A stretch of 64,000 bases of DNA from Acanthamoeba lenticulata (lineage: Eukaryota > Discosea > Longamoebia > Acanthamoebidae): the NCBI GenBank assembly GCA_002179805.1, contig NAVB01000095.1:62001-126000 (forward strand), given 5' to 3'. The translations under genes and the position numbers were made by a program. The stretch's first letter is position 1, and every line of letters starts with the position of its first letter. A model generated the notes under the pieces. It made no database searches. It was given only the letters and a program-made list of their open reading frames with translations, and had not been told where the DNA came from. This document shows, in pieces, positions 34,601-47,421 of the stretch.

Positions 34601-37600
34601 GTTTTCTTTTTATTTATTTAAATATTCAATCGGCAGGCAAGGGTTTGTGGTCGCCTCGAGCGTGGACGCGATTCACCGCGAGGCCTTGAACCAGCTCAAG
34701 GAGTTCACATGCGACGACGAGCCAGTGAGCGCGCTGTATGCGTGCATCTCTGACGGCGAGCTGTGCTCCGGCATGGGCAACTGCACCAACGGCGTCTGTA
34801 TATGCCGAAGCGGCCGCGAGGGCCAGTATTGCGAGCAGATGGCCTCTACCTCCAGCAGCTCGGACTCGACCGTCATCGTACTCGGTACGTCCAAAAATTA
34901 AAAGAACTTATTTTTAAAAGATAAATATTTATAAATATTATTTATGAAATAGTAAATTCCATAAATAATATTTACTGACAATGGCCGTTGGTGGAGTGCA
35001 GCCACGATCATCCCGGTGGGCGCCTTCATCTTCTGTCTGCTGGTGGTGTTCATCGCCGTGCTGGTGGTGATCATCAAGCGCAAGGGCAACGGGGCCGACG
35101 ACTGGGAGATCGACTACAACGAGCTCGAGGTGGGCGAGCACCTGGGCTCCGGCGGCTACGGCGAGGTGCACAAGGCCACGTGGAAGGGCACCGAGGTGGC
35201 CGTCAAGGTGATGGCCTCGGATCGTGTGACCAAGGACATGGAGAAGAGCTTCAAGGACGAGGTGCGCGTGATGACGGCCCTGCGGCACCCGAACGTGGTC
35301 CTGTTCATGGCGGCGTCGACCAAGGCGCCCAAGATGTGCATCGTCATGGAGTTCATGGCCCTCGGCTCCCTCTATGACCTGCTCCACAACGAGCTCATTC
35401 CCGACATTCCATTCGCGCTCAAGGCCAAGATGGCCTACCAGGCCTCCAAGGGCATGCACTTCCTCCACTCGTCGGGCATCGTCCACCGGGACCTCAAGTC
35501 GCTCAACCTCCTGCTCGACGCCAAGTGGAACGTCAAGGTCAGCGACTTTGGGCTCACCAAGTTCAAGGAGGACGTCAACAAGGGCGGCGTGCGCGACATC
35601 GCCGGGAGCGTGCACTGGACGGCGCCCGAGGTGCTCAACGAGTCGCTCGACGTGGACTTTATCCTGGCCGACGTCTACAGCTTCGGCATCATCCTCTGGG
35701 AGCTCCTCACGCGCGACCAGCCCTACTTTGGCCTCAGCCCGGCCGCCGTGGCCGTGGCCGTGATCCGCGACGGCATCCGGCCCACGATGCCGGAAAACAA
35801 CGGCCAGGAGGCGTCCCTGTGCCCGGTCGAGTACGAGGAGCTCATCACGAGCTGCTGGCACCGCGACCCGACCATCCGGCCGACCTTCCTCGAGATCATG
35901 ACCCGCCTCTCGTCCATGCACGGCGACTCGACCTCGATGGGCGCTACGTCGTTCACCTCCAAGACCTCGTCTTCCTCTTCGGGCCACTCGGGCGGCGCCA
36001 AGCCCAGCATCTACAGCTCGTGGACGCTGCCGTCGGCAACAAACTCGTCGTCCAACGGCTCGTCGTCGTCCGGCTCGTCCAAGGGCCACTCGGCCACGGT
36101 CGCCGCGGCCGCGGCCACCGCCGCCGGGGCGGTGCGCCCGCCCGAGGGCGAGGTGGCGATCGTGTTCACGGACATCACGCGGGCGGCCTCGCTGTGGGAG
36201 TTCAACGCGGGGGCCATGCGCGACGCGACGATCCTCCACAACGAGACGCTGCGGACGGCCCTGAAGAAGCACCACGGCTACGAGGTCGTGTTCCTGCGCG
36301 ACCGCAACAGCGGCGAGGGCTCCTTCTGCATGGCCTTCCAGCACGCGAGCGACGCGCTGGCCTGGTGCGTCGAGGTCCAGCAGGCGCTGCTCCAGGTCGA
36401 CTGGCCCGAGGCCCTGCTCGAGCACCCGGGCGCGGCCGAGGAGTGGGGCGACACGGACAACCGCGTGCTGTTCAAGGGCCTCCGCGTGCGGATGGGCGTC
36501 CACATGGGCACGCCGCGCGTGGTGCGCGACCCCATGACCCGGCGCGTCGAGTACATCGGCCCGGTGGTCAACGCCGCGGCCCGCATCACGGCCATGACCC
36601 ACGGCGGCCAGATCGTGATGAGCCACGCGGCCCACGCCAAGCTCCAGGAGCAGCTCGCCGCCCCGAGCGGCAAGGGGGACAACGACGGCGACGAGGGCCT
36701 CCTGCGCCGGATCGTGTGCCTGGGTAAGTTCGAGATGCCCGACGCGCCCAGCGGGGCCCGGCTCTACGAGCTCAAGGCGGGCGGCCTCGAGGGCCGCTTC
36801 TTTGGCGGCGTGAGCGCCGACGGCGGCGGTGGCGGCGACGGGGCCTCGTCCTCCAACAACGAGGACGATGAAAAGAACATGAGCGGGGCGTCGACGACCA
36901 GCAGCGACGGCGGCGGCGAGATGCAGACGGCCGTGGGCGAGGGGATGATGTTCAAGGAGGACACGTTCCTGACGTCGGCCAACCTGTGCCGGTGGATCAT
37001 CGACTTCCACGAGATCCAGGTGGGCAAGCAGATCGGCCTCGGCTCCTACGGCGTCGTCTACCAGGGCAAGTGGAAGGGCGTCGAGGTGGCGGTGAAGCGG
37101 TTCATCAAGCAGAAGCTCGACGAGCGCCGCATGCTCGAGTTCCGCGCCGAGATGGCCTTTTTGTCGGAGCTGCACCACCCCAACATCGTCCTCTTCATCG
37201 GCGCGTGCGTGAAGAAGCCCAACCTGTGCATCGTGACCGAGTTCATGAAGCAGGGCTCGCTCAAGGACATCCTCGCCAACAGCGCCGTCAAGCTCACCTG
37301 GCAGCAGAAGCTGCGGCTGCTGCACTCGGCGGCGCTCGGGATCAACTATCTGCACTCGCTCCACCCGGTGATCGTGCACCGCGACCTCAAGCCGTCGAAC
37401 CTGCTCGTGGACGAGAACTGGAACGTGAAGGTGGCCGACTTTGGCTTTGCGCGGATCAAGGAGGAGAACGCGACGATGACCCGCTGCGGCACGCCGTGCT
37501 GGACGGCGCCCGAAATCCTGCGCGGCGAGAAGTACGACGAGCGGGCCGACGTGTTCTCGTTTGGCGTCATCATGTGGCAAGTGCTCACGCGCAAGGAGCC

Positions 37601-37808
37601 CTACGCCGGGCGCAACTTCATGGGCGTGTCGCTCGACGTGCTCGAGGGCAAGCGACCGCAGATTCCCAACGACTGCCCTCTCGACTTCAGGAAGAAGATG
37701 AAGAAGTGCTGGCATGCGTCGGCCGACAAGCGGCCCCACATGGAGGCCGTGGTGGACTTCCTCGAGCACCAGGTTGGCGACCAAGCCGACTCGGTTAACC
37801 CTTTGTAA
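31609..37808 (+). CDS. Receptor: two PstS-like domains, EGF, TM, kinase, class III cyclase, kinase
   Basis: Exon 1 (31609-31693) encodes a signal peptide (MPPHRPQVAVGAKLFPIF...). The ectodomain has two phosphate-binding-protein-like units, each ending in a PGNNSWP segment (about 32967 and 34418), then an EGF-like Cys pattern (about 34735-34835) and a TM segment (VGAFIFCLLVVFIAVLVVII). A large last exon encodes the cytoplasmic side. Kinase 1 (about 35120-35920) has GSGGYGEV, AVKVM, HRDLKSLN and DFG. The cyclase homology domain (about 36140-36680) has VFTDI and NAAARI. Kinase 2 (about 37010-37780) has GLGSYGVV, AVKRF, HRDLKPSN and DFGFA. Both kinases look catalytically complete and tyrosine-kinase-like/Raf-like in style. 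It is a surface receptor of the expanded Acanthamoeba family, possibly sensing phosphate-like ligands (inference). Confidence 0.9.
32301..32335 (+). repeat. TTTTA-rich low-complexity intron tract
   Basis: A run of TTTTTA-like units inside an intron of the receptor gene. AT-rich intron filler of this type recurs in the window (for example 6655-6745, 8615-8670, 12950-12990). Confidence 0.7.
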
Positions 37809-37876
37809 GAAATTTCATGTACTTGTGCACAAGTAGACGTCAGAGACTTCTCCCCTTTCGAGTTTATGTGCTATGT

Positions 37877-40800
37877 TCAGCTGGGAACGGCATCCCGAAC
37901 ATCGACGTTCTTCTTCGCCACTTCTCTTTCGGCGCTGCTGTCCTCGGTGGTGATGCTATCCTCCGCCTGGTGAGGCCGCTGCTCGCCGCCACAACTCTGC
38001 TTCTCCGCTTCGGCTGCCTCGATGACCTCCTCTTCTTCAGCTTCTTCTTCCACTGTGGGCGCGATCGGCGCTGCAACTAACGCTGCGCTATCTCCTGGCC
38101 TCTCCTCCGCCTTGGCATCTTCGTCACCATCTCTGCATTCTTCTTCAAGAGCAATCTGACGGTGCTCAGAGGTTTCGTCCTCTTCGAGCTGCTGCAGTCC
38201 TGATTCGGGGGTTGCGGCGACCATTGCCTCCCCATCAACGACCGCCTCTTCTCCTTCCTCTTGCTCGTCCTCTTCCTCGTCGTCGTCGTCATCATCATCG
38301 ACTTCGAGAAACTGGGGCGTTTTCATCAGTTGCGACAAGGCCGACGCGCCACCCAGTCGCGTCGCCGCCTTGGTCTGCTTGACGCCGTCCCAGATGGACT
38401 CAGCCGACTTGAGCCGAAGCGGAGACATCGGCCCGGCCATCTGCCCGAGCACCTCGAGCCACACTCGTCGCCGCTCCCGCGTGACGTTCACCAACCGATC
38501 GATCTCCGCATCAGCGTCGTCCTCATCATCGTCGTCGTCGAGATTTTCGTTCCCGTCGTCGACATGTTCAACGTCTGCTACGTCGGCAGTGGCGAGCCGC
38601 GACGAGAGCCGGCGGTTGCGGGCCTGGAGGGACTTGACCTTGTCGACGAGCAGGTAGGTGAGGACGAGAGCATTGTCGAGCTCCTGGAAGATGCTCTGGA
38701 CGGGCTTGACCGAGGGCGTGAGGTGCATTGACTTGCCGTCGCGCTTGACCATGCAGCCGGGCATGCACGACTTGAGCAGCGCGGCGGTCCACGGCGTGGC
38801 CGGGTCGCGCTCCAGCGCGGCAAAGAGGCGGCGGTCGAGGTTCTTCCAGAGGTCGGAGGGCAGGTTGTGCCGCTTGGCCGCCTCGCGTACGCCCTCGTCG
38901 GCCGTCAGCAGAATCACGTTGCCGGTGACGCCGATCTCCGAGTTCCAGAACAGGGCCACGTCGATGATCTTACGGTCGTTGTCGAGCGACGACGTGCCCT
39001 TCATCACCTTGCGCCCGTAGGCCTGCACGATGGACGAGTCCTGCAGCGCGACGAGGTGCTCGCCCTGGTGCGCCCCGAGCATTTCGACAAACTTGAGGTG
39101 CACGCCCTTGGCCAGGTAGCCGTCGTCCGACTGGAGGGACAGGATGTTGCGGATCAGCGCCGGCTTGCTCGACTTGAGGTGGTCCAGCTCGCGCATCACC
39201 GTGTCCGTGATGACCAGCGTCACCCTGTCGCCCGCCCGGGCCAAGTTCTCTCCAAACTTGGCCCGCTTGGCCCGCTCGATCAAGTTCTCAAACGTGAACA
39301 CCGGGAACTCGGCCATCGGCGGCAACGCCGAGGGCGATTGGCCCGGCCGCCCAGCCGACGTGGGCTGCGTCTGCGCCTTGGCCTTGCTGGCAGCGCCGCC
39401 TCGCGACTTGTGCGAGGGCCCTTGTGGCCCGCCTTGGCGCTTCGAGATGTTGACCTTCTCCAACTTTCGTTGGATGAGCTTCATCACATCCTCGGCCGCC
39501 AGGTCTTCGTCTTCTTCGTCAAAGTCTGAGTCGTCGTCCTCTTCTTCATCGTCGTCGTCACTTTCATCTGCTTCTCCATTGTCGCGCGCGTGGCGGGCGG
39601 CAAACGGGGCCATGTCGGCCTCGATGCCACGCGAGCCCTTGCGCCACTCGCTCATGCGCAGCACAGCGCAAGTGTCGAGGAAGATGTAGGTCGGCACGTC
39701 GCGCAGCAAATCCTCATCACTGCCGCCGATGCCCTCGGCCGTGGTGCCCTCGACCTGAGCCGGCGCGGTCGCTGCCGTCACTGTCGTCGTCGCCGTCATC
39801 GAAGTCTCGGTGGAGGACTTGAGGCGTGACGGCGTGCGGGGGGCGGCGGATGGCTTGGCCGCAGCCTCTTTCTGTTGTTCGTTGGTCGTCAAAGCTTCGG
39901 GCGTGTTGGCGACGGTCTCCTGCAGAGGTTTCTTCTCACCGCCAGTCGTTGCCGTGGTGGCGGAAGTAAAGGCGACGGGCTCGTCAGCGCGTCCGATGAG
40001 CTGCTCCTTGGCGCGCTTAACCCGCTCCTTGGCCATCTGCAGACGCGATGACGCGCCCACGCTCTCCGAATACTGCAGCTCCGCGACATACAGATGCAGC
40101 TGCACACAACCACAAAGCTTGTTTAAGTCTTTTGTTCATCCATTTGTCATTTGGGAGGGCAGGTACCAGAGGCGTGGGCGTGCGAGAGCACTTGGACGGC
40201 GCGCAGTGCGCCCGGTCCTTGACACGGCAATACGGTATCCCTGCGGTGAAGGCGCTTCCAATCAGCCACTCCAATTATGACAATAGATTTGTCGATCGAT
40301 GCCTTAAGTGTCGTCGTGGTTGTGGAAGCGAGACGCACCTTGATCCCCCAAAAACTTCTTGGCCTTTTCAAACGAGATGTAGTTCCACTCGAGCCTGTTG
40401 GAATTGTGTGTCGTGATAGTTGTTGTTAGTGATGGTGGGGGCGATGATGGCGAGGGCATCACAGAACAAACAAACGAGCAGCGAAGGCGGAGAATAATCA
40501 GGACCTGAGCCACAGCGGCCGGGATGGCTTGGCTTGCGCCGCCTTGACACCCACGAACAGTGCCTGCGCGCCTGGAGCATTGCGTCCAGCCGGCGACCCC
40601 ATGTCAGCTCAAGCCGCCCACGCCGCGAGACCGAGATGGCGGCGTACCCTTTAGGGTGAGCCTGTTGTGGCTCAGATGTAGCTCGAGGAGGGGACAGCGG
40701 CTCTCCTGCAGGAAGGACGCGATGGCCGCCGCGCCTTCGTCGCCTATGATGTTCTTGTAAAGGTAGAACCGACGCAGCTCGACCTTGGCGTCGATGCGCT

Positions 40801-41833
40801 TGGCAAAGGCGACAAGCAGCTTGACGCCCTCATCGGTGATTTGGTTCTCCTGCAGATGCCAGTTCATGCCTGGCGGCTTATCACTGCCACCTCCACCTCC
40901 ACCGCCGCTCTTGCGCAGCGGGACCGACTCGGTGTTTGCCGACGAGGCTTCGGTCACAGCGCCGTCGCTCGGGTCGGCGCCCTCCTCGTCCCAGGCGCCG
41001 CGGGCGTGCATGTCGAGCAGCCACGCGAGGCTGCGCCGCCCGCTGTCGGCGCTCTCGAACCAGACGATGAAGCGCTCGAGATCGCGGTCCTTGAGTTGAA
41101 ACTCGTTGAGGTAGATGTTGATGACCTTCTTTACTCGGTCGTAGTTGACCGCATCGCTCCACTGGCCCAGCACCCGCTCGCCTCGCCTGAACCGGCCACG
41201 TTGCTGTTGATGGTGGTATTGTCCACCGCCGGGGCTGGCGTGGCCATTGAAGCCGCCGCTGTGTTGCTTGGGCTGGTAGGGCGAACTGCCTCCTCGGCCA
41301 CCACCACGCCCGCGACCGCCGCCTTCGCCAAAGCCCTCGCCAAAGCCGGCGAAGCCAGCACCGCCACGACCGCGGCCAGCCTTAAAAGGGGATGTCGAGG
41401 GCGAGGGGGCACCAGCGCGCGAAGATGGAGAAGCTGATGGCGAGAATTTAACGCCCTGCCCAGAAGATGTTGCAGATGGCGACGCGTAGAGCGACGTGGC
41501 AGCGGAGAAGACGAACGGCACAGGCGAGCGTAGGGACTGCGGAGTACCATGATGCGATTTCGGTGATGGATTCGATGGGGAGGGAGATTGGAACGCAAAA
41601 CCGGCCTTGTTCGGTGTTGATTTGGGTCCAGCTGGCGAGTTAGTAGTTGATCCTGCCTTCTTGGCTCGTTGCTTCTCGCTGCCAGCACTCGACTTGAGCG
41701 GAGAAGCAGCAGTTTTTCTCTCCTGCTGAGTCCCCATTTTTGTAGGGGAGGCGCCCGAGGAGTGGGACAATGTGGTCGCACCCCGTCCCCTTCCTCTGCC
41801 CCTACCAGCACCAGTCGCAGAGGTGCCCTTCAT
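37877..41833 (-). CDS. RG-rich, leucine-rich repeat and PIN-domain protein
   Basis: The first exon (41833 to about 40660) encodes an RGRGRGRG start, a Ser/Pro/Lys region, RGGGRGG boxes, an unrecognised helical block (DRVKKVINIYLNEFQLKDRDLERFIVWF) and RNI-type LRRs (WHLQENQITDEGVKLL, YLYKNIIGDEGAAAIASFL, ELHLSHNRLTLKG). Small exons continue it (ALFVGVKAAQ, LRLEWNYISFEKAKKFLGD, then CRVKDRAHCAPSKC). The 3' exon (about 40100-37877) holds a PIN nuclease domain with the four acidic positions: YIFLDTCAV, DTVMRELDHL, NDRKIIDVALF and LLTADEGVREAA, with a long acidic/basic insert after the first. The C-terminus is Glu/Asp-rich. Likely an RNA endonuclease with RNA-binding RG tracts. The one-gene reading rests on matching phases of the small exons. 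Confidence 0.72.
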
Positions 41834-42073
41834 CCTTGAACCTGTCTCGTGTGGGTCAGTTGCGACGTGCGCGTTGCGTTTCGGTTTTTCTCAGACCCGA
41901 ACTTTGGCGGGCTTTTCCACATCGCGAAAAGCGAGAAAAAAGAAGAAAACAGCTATTTCACCGCACTTCGGACATAGCTGGAATACTTTTACTTGCGGCC
42001 TTGTTGGCGACACGCAAGAAGACCGTGCGGTTGACGACGTTACGACGAACAAGTGCGCAAGGCCTTAGAAAAG

Positions 42074-44324
42074 ATGCCAGAGGCAAGAAAAGACGGGGTA
42101 CGAGCGCAGAAATGCCGGGTTTGTCGTATTCGTATTCTTCTTTTGCACAAACGTACCAACACGCCCGCCAGCGTATTTGGGCACAGAAGCACTCGAGCAC
42201 ATGGGAAACACCTCTGGCTATCAACCACGCGAAGGAGAAACCGAAGAGGACGGTATGTGATGGTGCCGCCTCCAGAGACATGTGCTTCTCACCTTGGTCA
42301 CCCTCTGTGCAGTCATGAGAATCAACACCATCGTAAGGCAGTACAGGAACAAGCTCCCCAGGTCGCCGCTTCCACAGTTGTGGTCAGCCTCTGACTTGAG
42401 TGGCTTCCTCTCCGACCTCGATCTGACCCACGGCTCGGCCATTGCCTCCCGTGTTCGTCTTGCCCTCGTTTCTCTCTCTCTCTCTCTCTGCTGGCAGCAC
42501 GAGCTGACGCCGTCGCTGCAGGTCCAGTGGAAGGAGATCGATGGCGCCCAGGCCGTGGCCGCTGTGTCCACCTCTGAGCAGGCCCTCTGCGACCTTCTGC
42601 AGCTTCGAGACAAGCAACAGAATGACGGCGGCGCCATCACACGTGCGCTTCGAGAACAGGCCGACGAGGCCCGCGAGCTTGAGGCTGACTTTATGGACAA
42701 GTGGGAGAAGCTGCGGCCGCCTGTTGGTGAAGTCGAGCTCGACCGGCTGGCCGACAAGCTGCGCGGGTGCCTCTGGGGCCTGTTCATCGGCGACGCGCTC
42801 TCCATGCCGGTCCACTGGTGCTACGACGTGGACTCCATGCGACGCACCTTTGGATGGGTCGATGACTACCAACCGGCACCCGACACGGTGGACAACACAA
42901 TCATGTTCAAGCACTGGTCCACCAACAACTCACACTCCAAAGACGTGCGTGGCCATTCCATCGTGGTTCTCTTCATCGTTTTGGGTTGACGGATTGGGCG
43001 GGCGGGCGCACAGGTGATCGGCAAGTTCATCAACCACGACTCAGCCCATTTGTGGAAGCAGCCCTTCACCCACTACCACGCGGGCATGAAGGCCGGCGAG
43101 AACACCCTGGACCTTCGCCTTGCGCGCGGTACAGTCGAGGGCCCCTCTTGGCTGAGGGATGGATGTCTCGGATGGCGGCCTGGTATGCTCATGCGAGATG
43201 GTGTATGGCGCGCAGTGCTGGGGCGCAGCATGGTTCGAGTTGGGCACTACGACGCGTCGGCCTTCCTGCATGACTTTGCCGAGTTCATGACCACGCCGGG
43301 CTCGCACAATGACGTCTACGCGGACGCCTTCCTCCGCCAATTCTTCTACAACCACAAGGTTCGCGGCACACCACTCGAGGAGAGTGCCGGCGAGATGAAC
43401 CACGACACCGCCGCCGGCGTACGTCGTCCTACTCTTCCCCAAGTTGAGCTTCCTCCCATGTGGCCAGTGTTTGACTCAAAGGTGACGGAGCAGGCTGGGC
43501 TGGTCTCTGTGCCACACGTCACCGCCGTCTCGCTCGGCTTGCCCTTGCCAGCCCTTCACGACACGGTGCGCCTTCGCCCTCAGAGATCCGATTTGGTGCG
43601 CCGGTCAGGCCAGGCTGACGTTAACATGCGTCCTCGCTTACAGGTGAAGCAACACGTCAAGCTCACGCACCGGTCGGATCGGCTGGCACGCTACGGCGCT
43701 CTTTATGCGTCCGTGCTCTCTTCGGTGCTGCTCGCCGATGGCCACGCCGCCGCGCAGCGCGCGTTGGAGCTCGCCGGCCACGAGATGGGGGTCGACCTGG
43801 CCCAGCTGGCCGCCCACCAACTCGACGACACCGGTCTGTTCATCCCATCACCAGTACCTGCCTGTCCGTGAGACGAGTTTGCTGACGAGGTTGGTCTTGT
43901 CGCATGCCGTGTTACTTGTGTGCAGTGGTCGTGGGAAGTCTGTTCAGCATCGCGTGCTACATCCACGACGCCATGCCGGCGGTGGCCTACCTGGCCTACA
44001 AGCATTTGCCCGCTGCGGACGACGACCAGGCCGGCTCGGCCTATTTCGAGCAGGCCGTGCTGGCCAACACCAACTGTGGCGGCGAGAACTGCCACAGGTC
44101 CGCGGCTCTTTCTTCTTCTTCGCGATGTACTCCAGCAAGCTGACTCACCATTGGCGTGTGTTCCCAACAGAGGGGCGCTGGTGGGCGCGCTGGCGGGGGC
44201 CGTCGTGGGCGCGTCCCGGATTCCGCCACGACTGATTGCTGGACTCCACGCCCGCACCGAGCTTGAGAACGAGATCAACGGAGTGGTGGAGCTTGCTCTT
44301 GCCCGGTACCGTGCGACCTCGTGA
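42074..44324 (+). CDS. ADP-ribosylglycohydrolase-fold protein with altered metal site
   Basis: After a weak N-terminus and a helical region, the domain opens with LRGCLWGLFIGDALSMPVHW (about 42745-42810), the ARH-family signature. Later exons give the hydrophobic helices of the fold and end with a GALVGALAGAVVGA segment (about 44170-44212). The two Asp-rich metal sites of canonical ARH enzymes are not present: the TDDT-like site reads AGENTLDLRLA (about 43092) and the DxD-like site reads NCGGENCHRGA across the last intron. Mg-dependent hydrolysis of ADP-ribose may be lost or changed. The start is uncertain: ATG 42074 joins in frame to HENQHHRKAV and HELTPSLQ, but ATG 42112 opens another frame. 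About eight introns. Confidence 0.75.
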
Positions 44325-44467
44325 GCCAAGGGACAAGCAGAAGAATTAAAATGTGTGGAATGCCGAGAATGCTGTAATTGTTTTTGTTGTCCAACGTGAC
44401 AACGAACACCAAACAACAAACACGTTGTGCCTGCAGTTGTTCAAAGCTCACAAACTCCTGCTGAGCC

Positions 44468-45381
44468 ATGGGAAACCTCTGTTGTGGAGGCGCTGAGGAA
44501 GAAGTAAAGGTACTGCCTATTGCTTTGCACCACAAAAGAGCACGGCACACTCACATGGTTGTGCGCTCTGCCTCCCCTCCTAGCCTCTGCTGCCAGAGCG
44601 ACACCGACCTCGTGGCTCGTCGACAACCTCTTCACCAGCCTCCTCACGACCGTCCTCACGACGCACCACACCGTCCCGTCCGCCTGCGCTTGACGACGCA
44701 CCAGACCAGCGCAATCCACGAACCGTCGACGACTTCGTTGAGCGGCCTGTCCCCCCGCCCAAGAAGCCCGTCTCCGACAGGAGCCGCCAGCGGCCACCCG
44801 CACCGGCCGAGCTGCCACTGTCTGTGCCCGCCACACCGACTGCTGGCGATGCGATCCTTGCAGCCGCCGACGCCTCGGCGCGACTGTGCCATCCGACGAT
44901 GTCGCGGCCACGAGGTCCGCTCAAGCGCAACCCGTCTCGGCAGCATCACCGCAACGTGCCCCGTGTCGCTGGCGACACCCTGTTTCTCCTTGAGACGAGC
45001 GGCAACGATGATGATGTCGACAGCGACAGCGACAATGACGACAACAACCAAGAAGACAACCTCAACAGCGAACCGGAGAAGGCCACTTCCAGCCGCGTTG
45101 TGGCGCCACGCAAAGACAGCAGTGCCGAGGGCGCCGGGCCGCGAGGCGGAATGGTGGCCCTCATGCCCAGCCCGGGCTTCGACCCTGCCGACCTGCGGCG
45201 GCAGCTCAAGAAGGCCGGCGGCGGTGCTGCCGCTGCGGCAGCTGGGAGTGCAAGCAGTGGCGGGGGACGAGGACGGCCCGCGCCACCACCAGGCGCAGTC
45301 GCGGTCCTCGGCGGATTCGATGCATCCGCCGCGCGCGCCAACCTCAAAAGCATTCCCAAGAAGGAGGCCAAACTCGCGTGA
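44468..45381 (+). CDS. Small probably acylated protein with duplicated GFD motif
   Basis: Two exons joined in phase 0 at 44511/44584. The N-terminus MGNLCCGG is a strong N-myristoylation signal with adjacent Cys for palmitoylation, so it is probably membrane-anchored. The rest is disordered: Pro/Ser/Arg-rich, then an Asp/Asn-rich tract (about 45000-45070). The C-terminus has a repeated motif: GFDPADLRRQLKK (about 45177) and GFDASAARANLKS (about 45312), each ending in basic residues. I do not recognise the family; related motifs could be short protein-binding helices. It follows the ARH gene by 143 bp on the same strand. Confidence 0.65.
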
Positions 45382-47160
<1,779 letters not shown>

Positions 47161-47421
47161 GTCATTCCTGATTCCTGCAAATGCGTCGTTTTAAAACAAT
47201 ACACCGTGTTTCTCCAATCGTATTCCCTGTTCCTTGCTTCTGTCCTCAGTGAGCGGCAAGCCTGTACGGTCTCTTCTTCAGGGCGAGAACAACGACACTG
47301 ACTTGTTTCGCTTAGTTCAAACGGTCGCGTTGAGGACCAGTGGTGTTCTTCCGCCCATCAACGAAGGGACACAAAGGCCTGTTTTGCGTTGGGCTATTGG
47401 TACAGTATTCGGCTCAATGGC

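Noticed and set aside
34938..37784. 948-codon minus-strand ORF opposite the receptor kinase/cyclase
   Set aside because: It mirrors a GC-rich exon with G/C third positions, which leaves few antisense stops. Its product is Arg/His/Val/Leu-biased with no domain, while the plus strand has full kinase and cyclase motifs.
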